A DNA stretch of 5,848 nucleotides from Bacteroidaceae bacterium (GTDB lineage: Bacteria > Bacteroidota > Bacteroidia > Bacteroidales > Bacteroidaceae), in assembly GCA_021443405.1 (NCBI GenBank), contig JABUUA010000009.1:75233-81080 (forward strand). The letters run 5' to 3'. Of the stretch, positions 1 to 4,039 are shown piece after piece. Each line of letters starts with the position of its first letter. Positions within the stretch are counted from its first letter, which is position 1. The position numbers were made by a program, and so were the translations under genes. The notes under the pieces were generated by a model, which worked only from the letters and a program-made list of their open reading frames with translations, did not search any database and was not told the DNA's origin.

Positions 1-800
1 TCATCGGCATAGGCGTAGGCCAAGGTGTAGTTGCTCGTGGGCAGACCGAACTCGCCGTCTTCGGTGAAACGACTGTAGATGAGCACGTATTTGTCCTCAA
101 TCTTGCGGATGCTCGACGCCTCGAAGAAGCGGAAGACGCCCGGCTCGTCCACGCCCGGCACCAGATGTTCCACCACTGTCGTGCCGGGCTTCACCGTGGC
201 CATGGTGGTCGGGTCGAGCTCGGCGGCGAAGGATTCGCGGAAACCCCAGTAGCCGTACACGCGACCGTCATCGTCCACCATCACGCCGGGGTCGAAACGA
301 AGCACGCCATCCGTCTCGGCGACGTTGGTCGGATTCCAGTTGCACACCTCGAAGGGACCGTCGGGTCGCTTCGACTTTGCCACGAGGCCCTGCCGCCCTC
401 CGTTCTGCACGTTGGGATAGAGATAGTAAGTTTTCGTTCCGTCCGCCTCGGTGCGCACGGCCACGTCGGGGGCGAAGAGCAGGTCGCCCTTGCCGTCGGG
501 GTGCAGCAGATTGCCTTGAGAGTCGCGCGTCGAGCGGAAGATGACGCCGTCGTAACGCCAGTTCGTGAGGTCGTCAACGGGCGCCGACCACGTCACTTGC
601 TCCAGTCCGCAATACGATTCAATGAGCGAATCGTGCGAGCCATAGACATAAACGCGGTACTGTCCCGGGCGGTCGGGGTCCTCAAATACGTAGGGTTCGC
701 CGTCGGGAACGTACTCCCACAAGGGAAGGAAGGGATTCTGCGCCCTGCCGGAACAGGCCAGCGCGAGGGTCAGAAGGAGGGAAACAAAGCGTAGTTTCAT
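1..800 (-). CDS. Exported glycoside hydrolase family 43 protein, N-terminal part (C-terminus off the left edge)
   Basis: The reading frame is open from ATG at 800-798 to the window edge, giving 266 residues with no stop. Residues 1-20 form a signal peptide (MKLRF, hydrophobic core, then SGRA before QNP). Cys16 could instead be a lipid-attachment site, but its preceding residues (ALA) fit a lipobox poorly. The mature protein follows the five-bladed beta-propeller pattern of GH43: PDGEP with Asp33 as likely catalytic base, then RVYVYGSHD (49-57), the blade II motif FAPDVAV (109-115), FDPGVMVDDDG (169-179) with Asp170 as likely pKa-modulating Asp, and FFEASSIRK (225-233) with Glu227 as likely general acid. 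All three catalytic positions are therefore present. GH43 enzymes invert configuration and typically remove alpha-L-arabinofuranose or beta-D-xylose; the substrate here cannot be read from the sequence. The gene is transcribed away from the GH43 at 1231. The start is supported by the signal peptide and the promoter just upstream. Confidence 0.9.
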   Translation of the reverse strand, partial: MKLRFVSLLLTLALACSGRAQNPFLPLWEYVPDGEPYVFEDPDRPGQYRVYVYGSHDSLIESYCGLEQVTWSAPVDDLTNWRYDGVIFRSTRDSQGNLLHPDGKGDLLFAPDVAVRTEADGTKTYYLYPNVQNGGRQGLVAKSKRPDGPFEVCNWNPTNVAETDGVLRFDPGVMVDDDGRVYGYWGFRESFAAELDPTTMATVKPGTTVVEHLVPGVDEPGVFRFFEASSIRKIEDKYVLIYSRFTEDGEFGLPTSNYTLAYAYAD

Positions 801-822
801 AACAATAGGTTTCAGTTACAAG

Positions 823-854
823 CAAATTTACGGAATTTTTACCGCGCCACCAAA
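823..854 (-). promoter_or_regulatory. Bacteroidetes-type promoter for the minus-strand GH43 gene
   Basis: Read on the minus strand, TTTG (854-851) is followed after 20 bp by TAAATTTG (830-823), matching the Bacteroidetes -33 and -7 consensus (TTTG, TAnnTTTG). Transcription would start near 817, leaving a leader of roughly 17 nt before the ATG at 800. The 7-bp core match and spacing are seen directly; activity is inferred. Confidence 0.7.
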
Positions 855-973
855 CTTTCGCGCCAAAATTCGTCGGAAGCTTCACCGCCAATTTTTCGCC
901 TCCTCACGCCGTCGCGGCAGCGCCTTCATCGGGACGACTGAAAACCGGCCCGCAGAGGGGGAACTTCGTCTTC

Positions 974-998
974 CTAAGGAAATTTTATTTTTTCTTAG
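974..998. repeat. AT-rich inverted repeat (hairpin)
   Basis: CTAAGGAAA (974-982) pairs with TTTTCTTAG (990-998), nine pairs with one G-T wobble and a 7-nt loop of T and A. It lies between the two divergent promoters, 14 bp before the direct repeat at 1012. It could be an operator, an AT-rich upstream element or chance; the stem is weak. Confidence 0.4.
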
Positions 999-1011
999 AA
1001 AAATTCGCCCA

Positions 1012-1047
1012 TTTTACTGGGTGACTTACCCTTTTTTACTGGGTGAC
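1012..1047. repeat. 14-bp direct repeat, period 22 bp (candidate operator)
   Basis: TTTTACTGGGTGAC occurs at 1012-1025 and again, without mismatch, at 1034-1047. The 22-bp period is about two helical turns, so two protein subunits would sit on the same face of the DNA. AraC-type DNA-binding domains, including those of the hybrid two-component regulators that control Bacteroidetes glycan genes, are known to bind direct repeats with about this spacing. The repeat lies 80 bp before the -33 box of the plus-strand GH43 promoter. Assignment to a regulator is inference. Confidence 0.6.
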
Positions 1048-1126
1048 GACATCGGGTGGTCCGCACGACCGATTTCGACCGACGAGACGCAGCGACAACC
1101 TTGCGCTGATTTTTCAGTCCGTTTTG

Positions 1127-1157
1127 TTGCTTCTCTCCGCGCTTTGTGCTACCTTTG
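1127..1157 (+). promoter_or_regulatory. Bacteroidetes-type promoter for the GH43/DUF3298 operon
   Basis: TTG at 1127-1129 is followed after 20 bp by TACCTTTG at 1150-1157, a full match to the TAnnTTTG -7 box. Transcription would start near 1163, giving a leader of about 70 nt before the ATG at 1231. That leader can fold into a GC-rich hairpin (1168-1200). Confidence 0.65.
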
Positions 1158-1167
1158 TGAGCAGAAT

Positions 1168-1200
1168 CGTCCCGACGGCCACCGCCGTTCGACGGGCGAC
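1168..1200 (+). other. GC-rich hairpin in the leader of the GH43 mRNA
   Basis: An inner stem ACGGC (1175-1179) pairs with GCCGT (1184-1188) across a CACC loop. An outer segment, GTCCCG (1169-1174), can pair with CGGG (1193-1196) and GAC (1198-1200) around a one-base bulge. The structure begins just after the predicted transcript start and ends 30 nt before the ATG. It does not match a riboswitch class I know, and GC-rich sequence forms such stems easily by chance. Confidence 0.3.
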
Positions 1201-1230
1201 GCCGTTCCATCCACCGCAAAACTGACTGCC

Positions 1231-2337
1231 ATGAAACGCATCTTTCTGCTCCTCCTCGCCCTGCTGCCGCTGCTCGTCGGCGCACAGCACACCATGTTCC
1301 GCCCCGCCCAGGAGTGGACCGACACCGAGGGACGCCACATCAACGCTCACGGAGGTTGCCTCCTGCAAGTGGGCGACACGTGGTATTGGTACGGAGAGCA
1401 CCGCCCCTATCGCGGTTTTACCACCGAGCAAGGCGTGGTGGCTTACCGGAGCCACGACCTGATGAACTGGACTCCTTGCGGCGTGGTGCTCGCCGTGAGC
1501 GAAGCGGCAGGAAGTCCCATCGAGCGCGGCTGCATCATGGAACGACCGAAGGTGGTGTTCAACGCCTCCACGGGAAAATACGTGATGCTCTTCCACCTCG
1601 AGCTCAAGGGTCGCGGCTACGCGGCGGCACAGGTGGGTTTCGCCGTGAGCGACAGCCCGACGGGACCCTTCACCTTTCTGCGCGCCCTGCGCCCCAACGC
1701 GGGACGATGGCCCACGGAGATGCGGCAGAAAGACATAGAAGTGGCGCAACAGCAGGACGGGGGTGACTGCGAATGTGAATGGTGGACGCCCGCGTGGCGC
1801 AAGGCGGTCCGACGGGGAATGTTCACCGCACGCGACCACGAAGGCGGACAGATGAGCCGCGACATGACCGTGTTCATCGACGACGACGGGAAGGCTTACC
1901 ACATCACCAGCAGCGAGGAGAACCTTACGCTCCACCTCAACGAACTGACCGACGACTACCTCGACTTCACGGGCCGCTACCACCGCATCGCGGCGGGCGG
2001 GCAAAATGAAGCGCCCACGCTGCTCAAACGGAACGGAACTTACTGGCTCATCTGCAGCGGATGCACGGGCTGGAATCCCAACGAGGCGCGCATGTTCTCC
2101 GCCCAAGACCTCTGGGGCGACTGGAAGCAGCACCCCACTCCCTGCCGTGGCGAGCACGCCAAGACTACGTTCGGCGGACAGGGAACTTACATCTTCCGGA
2201 TGCCCGACGGCCGTCATGTGTTCATGGCCGACGTGTGGAACCCGCGCCATCTCAGCGAGAGCCGGCACATCTGGCTCCCCATCACCTTCGAGGACGACGG
2301 GACGCCCGTGGTCACATGGCAAGACGAATGGAAATAA
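1231..2337 (+). CDS. Exported GH43 enzyme, exo-beta-1,3-galactanase-like (subfamily 24/34-like)
   Basis: This 368-residue protein starts at ATG 1231, chosen because it opens directly into a signal peptide (MKRIFLLLLALLPLLVGA, cut before Gln19); the frame is open upstream to 1021 but that part is promoter and leader. Motifs resemble the GH43 branch of exo-beta-1,3-galactanases: INAHGGCLL (37-45), WYWYGEHRP (51-59), MERPKVVFN (103-111), SRDMTVFIDDDGKAYHITSSEEN (209-231), NEAPTLLKRNGTYWLICSGCTGWNPN (259-284) and FGGQGTY (314-320). Glu260 is the likely general acid and Glu104 a likely assisting carboxylate. The usual N-terminal catalytic Asp is not evident; in the fungal enzyme of this branch a Gln acts as base, and Gln317 sits in the matching place. 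Residues 155-205 form an insert with Cys180 and Cys182. Predicted role: releasing terminal galactose (or a similar sugar) from galactan or arabinogalactan side chains. No Shine-Dalgarno is seen, as usual in Bacteroidetes. The subfamily is less certain than the family. Confidence 0.88.
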   Translation: MKRIFLLLLALLPLLVGAQHTMFRPAQEWTDTEGRHINAHGGCLLQVGDTWYWYGEHRPYRGFTTEQGVVAYRSHDLMNWTPCGVVLAVSEAAGSPIERGCIMERPKVVFNASTGKYVMLFHLELKGRGYAAAQVGFAVSDSPTGPFTFLRALRPNAGRWPTEMRQKDIEVAQQQDGGDCECEWWTPAWRKAVRRGMFTARDHEGGQMSRDMTVFIDDDGKAYHITSSEENLTLHLNELTDDYLDFTGRYHRIAAGGQNEAPTLLKRNGTYWLICSGCTGWNPNEARMFSAQDLWGDWKQHPTPCRGEHAKTTFGGQGTYIFRMPDGRHVFMADVWNPRHLSESRHIWLPITFEDDGTPVVTWQDEWK

Positions 2338-2351
2338 CGACACTATAAACA

Positions 2352-3164
2352 ATGAAGAAACTACTGCTACTGTGCACCCTGCCAGCCATGCTGATAGCGT
2401 GCGGAAACCAAAAGAATCCGAACTCGGAACTCGTCTCCTACTTCGCCGACTCCAGCGATGAACTCTCCATCGTAGGCACGGCCGAGTGGGCCGACTCCGT
2501 AGAAATCGGTCCGGAACAAATGGCCACCGTCAAGTGGCGCGCCGACGTCCCCATCGAGGGAAACCAGACCTTCACCGACAGCGTGCGCCGATGGGTGGCC
2601 ATGCAGATGGGCGACAGCCTCACCGTGCCCGCCGACCTCCAGGCCTACTTCGACGCCGAAGGACCGAAAGCACTGGAGAACGACAAGGAAGAACTGGTGG
2701 AATGCACGGGCGGCGACAGGGCGTGGCCCATGCAATATGCCCGCGACATGACCGTCAGCGTGCTGTACGAGGACGACGACTACGTGACGCTCCAGTGCCA
2801 GTATTACTTCTATATGGGCGGCGCACACGGCAGCACGACCAACGAGTTCGCCACCTTCCGCCGCACCGACGGGCACATCATGGGCTGGGAACTCTTGGCC
2901 ACCATGCCCGACATCCAGTTGCGCCACACCATCAAGCAGGGACTGAAGGGCTATTTCGAGGCGACGACGGACGAAGAACTCTATGAAAACCTGCTGCTCT
3001 TGAGCGACGACGAGAACATAGACCTCTTCAGCGACGAGTTCTTCCCCTTGCCCATCACGCCTCCCTTCCTTACGGACAGGGGCGTGGAAGTGCTCTACCA
3101 GCAGTACGAAATCACGGCCTACGCCTACGGCATGCCCACGTGTGTGGTGCTGCCGCGCAAATGA
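2352..3164 (+). CDS. DUF3298 / RsiV-like domain lipoprotein
   Basis: This 270-residue protein opens with a clear lipoprotein signal: MKKLLLLCTLPAMLIAC, with lipobox L-I-A-C and Cys17 as the lipidated residue. The body matches the DUF3298 family seen in RsiV and PdaC-type proteins: QYYFYMGGAHGSTTNEFATF (150-169) with the hallmark GGAHG at 156-160, and a C-terminal PITPPFLTDRGVEVLYQQYEI (234-254) followed by YAYGMPTCVVLP (257-268). In this family the domain is extracytoplasmic; in Bacillus RsiV it binds lysozyme, but in Bacteroidetes lipoproteins its role is unknown. There is no transmembrane helix beyond the signal and no sigma-binding N-terminal domain, so an anti-sigma role is not supported. 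Only 14 bp separate it from the GH43 stop, with no promoter between, so the two are probably co-transcribed. The sequence is acidic, consistent with a periplasmic or surface protein. The start is fixed by the lipoprotein signal. Confidence 0.85.
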   Translation: MKKLLLLCTLPAMLIACGNQKNPNSELVSYFADSSDELSIVGTAEWADSVEIGPEQMATVKWRADVPIEGNQTFTDSVRRWVAMQMGDSLTVPADLQAYFDAEGPKALENDKEELVECTGGDRAWPMQYARDMTVSVLYEDDDYVTLQCQYYFYMGGAHGSTTNEFATFRRTDGHIMGWELLATMPDIQLRHTIKQGLKGYFEATTDEELYENLLLLSDDENIDLFSDEFFPLPITPPFLTDRGVEVLYQQYEITAYAYGMPTCVVLPRK

Positions 3165-3174
3165 CCCGAAACAG

Positions 3175-3208
3175 ACATAAGGACGTCTGGCCTCACACGT
3201 CCTTATGT
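3175..3208. terminator. Hairpin 1 of the convergent spacer (candidate terminator of the GH43/DUF3298 operon)
   Basis: ACATAAGGACGT (3175-3186) pairs perfectly with ACGTCCTTATGT (3197-3208), a 12-bp stem with a 10-nt loop, 11 nt after the DUF3298 stop codon. Only a short T run (TTT at 3208-3210) follows, so as an intrinsic terminator it is weak in the classical sense, but position and stem strength favour termination of the plus-strand operon. Confidence 0.65.
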
Positions 3209-3218
3209 TTCGCCTCAC

Positions 3219-3252
3219 ACAATAGCACGTCTGAGCCCAGACGTGCTATTGT
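3219..3252. terminator. Hairpin 2 of the convergent spacer (candidate bidirectional terminator)
   Basis: ACAATAGCACGTCTG (3219-3233) pairs perfectly with CAGACGTGCTATTGT (3238-3252), a 15-bp stem closing a 4-nt loop (AGCC). It sits between the DUF3298 stop at 3164 and the nitroreductase stop at 3302, which face each other, so it can end transcription from both sides. Neither flank has a long T run. Confidence 0.7.
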
Positions 3253-3301
3253 CTTAACGGGGTGTTCCGGACGCCCGTTTTCCGACGTACGTTTGTCCGC
3301 T

Positions 3302-3817
3302 TCAGCGCACCTCCACCAACTCCGTTAGTTCCTTGCGCGTCTTGGGTCGGACCTCCAGTCCTTCCTGCAGATGACCGAGGGGAACGATGACGGCGGCCTC
3401 TTCCGTCTCCGCCAAGCCGAGCAGTTCGTGGCAGCGCTTCGCGTCGAAGTTGCACACCCAGCAAGTGCCCAGTCCGCGGTCGGCGGCCGCCAGGCAGATG
3501 TGCTCCGCCGCGATGGCGATGTCCACGTCGCCATGGTGCTTGCCATCGTACGTCGAGCGAACCCAGGCCTCGTCGCGCTTCGTCACGCACACGATGTAGA
3601 GCGGAGCGTGGCTGAACCAGTCCCTGTCGTAACACTCCTTCAACTGCGCGCGCAGCCCCTCGTCCTTAATCACGACGAAGCGCCACGGCTGGAGATTGCA
3701 GGCCGAAGGCGCCAAGCGGGCGCACTCGAGCACGTACTGCACGTCATCGTCGCTCACCGCCTGCTCGCTATATTTGCGCACCGAGAATCGTTGTTCACAG
3801 AGTTCCTTGAATGTCAT
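3302..3817 (-). CDS. Small FMN-dependent nitroreductase-family protein
   Basis: This complete 171-residue protein belongs to the nitroreductase fold (FMN-binding NAD(P)H oxidoreductases). The N-terminal phosphate-binding signature RFSVRKY (10-16) is followed by LAPSACNLQPWRFVVI (35-50), the usual FMN and active-site loop. HHGDVDIAIAAEHICLAAADRGLGTCWVCNFD (94-125) is the central helix and strand that contact FMN, and PLGHL (146-150) is the family's C-terminal motif. At 171 residues it is shorter than NfsA or NfsB (about 217-240), but this size is common for the short clade in anaerobes. It has no signal peptide, so it is cytoplasmic. The true substrate is unknown; nitro compounds, quinones or other electrophiles are possible for the family. 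It is convergent with the DUF3298 gene and divergent from the GH97 gene, so it is likely a single-gene transcript. The start is supported by a promoter about 25 bp upstream. Confidence 0.9.
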   Translation of the reverse strand: MTFKELCEQRFSVRKYSEQAVSDDDVQYVLECARLAPSACNLQPWRFVVIKDEGLRAQLKECYDRDWFSHAPLYIVCVTKRDEAWVRSTYDGKHHGDVDIAIAAEHICLAAADRGLGTCWVCNFDAKRCHELLGLAETEEAAVIVPLGHLQEGLEVRPKTRKELTELVEVR

Positions 3818-3834
3818 AGTTGCGAATGATTAGT

Positions 3835-3906
3835 TACGACGCAAAGGTACGACGAAGCCGCCTAAAAAACAAGTTTTCGCCACGATATTTGCGCCCCCTC
3901 GTCGTA
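3835..3906. repeat. Three TACGACG heptamers around the nitroreductase promoter
   Basis: TACGACG occurs at 3835-3841 and 3848-3854, on either side of the -7 box, and in inverted form (CGTCGTA) at 3900-3906, upstream of the -33 box. Such a set could be operator half-sites for a repressor or a redox regulator; this is inference, and 7-bp repeats can arise by chance. Confidence 0.35.
3842..3872 (-). promoter_or_regulatory. Bacteroidetes-type promoter for the nitroreductase gene
   Basis: On the minus strand TTG (3872-3870) is followed after 20 bp by TACCTTTG (3849-3842), the same -7 sequence as the promoter at 1150. Transcription would begin near 3836, about 19 nt before the ATG at 3817. Two TACGACG heptamers flank the -7 box. 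Confidence 0.7.
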
Positions 3907-3938
3907 TGGTCATACAAAAGTCCGCGCAAGGGCGCAAA
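3888..3938. repeat. Nested inverted repeats in the nitroreductase/GH97 divergent region
   Basis: The outer arms TTTGCGCCC (3888-3896) and GGGCGCAAA (3930-3938) are perfect 9-bp inverse copies 33 bp apart. Inside lies a second inverted repeat, GTATG-gt-CATAC (3904-3915). The structure sits 15 bp upstream of the nitroreductase -33 box and 45 bp upstream of the GH97 -33 box, so it could serve either promoter. No regulator gene is nearby. Confidence 0.5.
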
Positions 3939-3983
3939 GAATGGGACAATCCGTGCAAAATATAGGAATTTAGCGACTTTTTC

Positions 3984-4014
3984 TTTGAATTGTGCTGCTT
4001 TTTCGATATTTTTG
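3984..4014 (+). promoter_or_regulatory. Bacteroidetes-type promoter for the GH97 gene
   Basis: TTTG (3984-3987) and TATTTTTG (4007-4014) are separated by 19 bp and match the -33 and -7 boxes in full. The transcript would start near 4020, giving a leader of about 20 nt to the ATG at 4040. This is the best promoter match in the window. Confidence 0.75.
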
Positions 4015-4039
4015 TCTTGAAACAAGCAACACGAAAAGC

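Larger units (their letters stand above)
801..1230. other. 430-bp divergent control region between two GH43 genes
   Basis: No credible gene lies here. Candidate frames that cross it lack homology to anything I recognise and overlap the promoters. It holds the minus-strand promoter (823-854), a featureless GC-rich stretch (about 855-965), an AT-rich hairpin (974-998), a 14-bp direct repeat (1012-1047), the plus-strand promoter (1127-1157) and a GC-rich leader hairpin (1168-1200). The length and the repeat suggest a regulated rather than constitutive pair of promoters, but no regulator gene is in the window. Confidence 0.7.

Noticed and set aside
165..794. 209-codon plus-strand frame opposite the first GH43 gene
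   Set aside because: The minus strand carries a signal peptide and all three GH43 catalytic motifs in one open frame; the plus-strand frame has none.
1012..1047. Direct repeat as a minimal CRISPR array or a transposon target duplication
   Set aside because: The units are only 14 bp with an 8-bp spacer and two copies, too short for CRISPR; no insertion sequence lies between the copies, so it is not a target-site duplication.
1021..1230. Upstream extension of the GH43 frame to ATG 1021 (70 extra residues)
   Set aside because: The extension covers the direct repeat, the promoter and the leader, encodes no recognisable domain, and would bury the signal peptide that begins at 1231.
1114..2352. 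412-codon open frame on the minus strand opposite the GH43 gene
   Set aside because: It is antisense to a gene with clear GH43 motifs, and its composition (Val, His and Arg rich, no domain) is what GC-rich antisense frames look like.
2352..3164. DUF3298 protein as an RsiV-type anti-sigma factor
   Set aside because: No sigma factor gene is adjacent, there is no internal transmembrane helix, and the protein begins with a lipoprotein signal, leaving no cytoplasmic sigma-binding part.
2367..3218. 283-codon minus-strand frame opposite the DUF3298 gene
   Set aside because: It starts inside the terminator hairpin region and has no recognisable domain, while the plus strand has a lipobox and the DUF3298 motifs.
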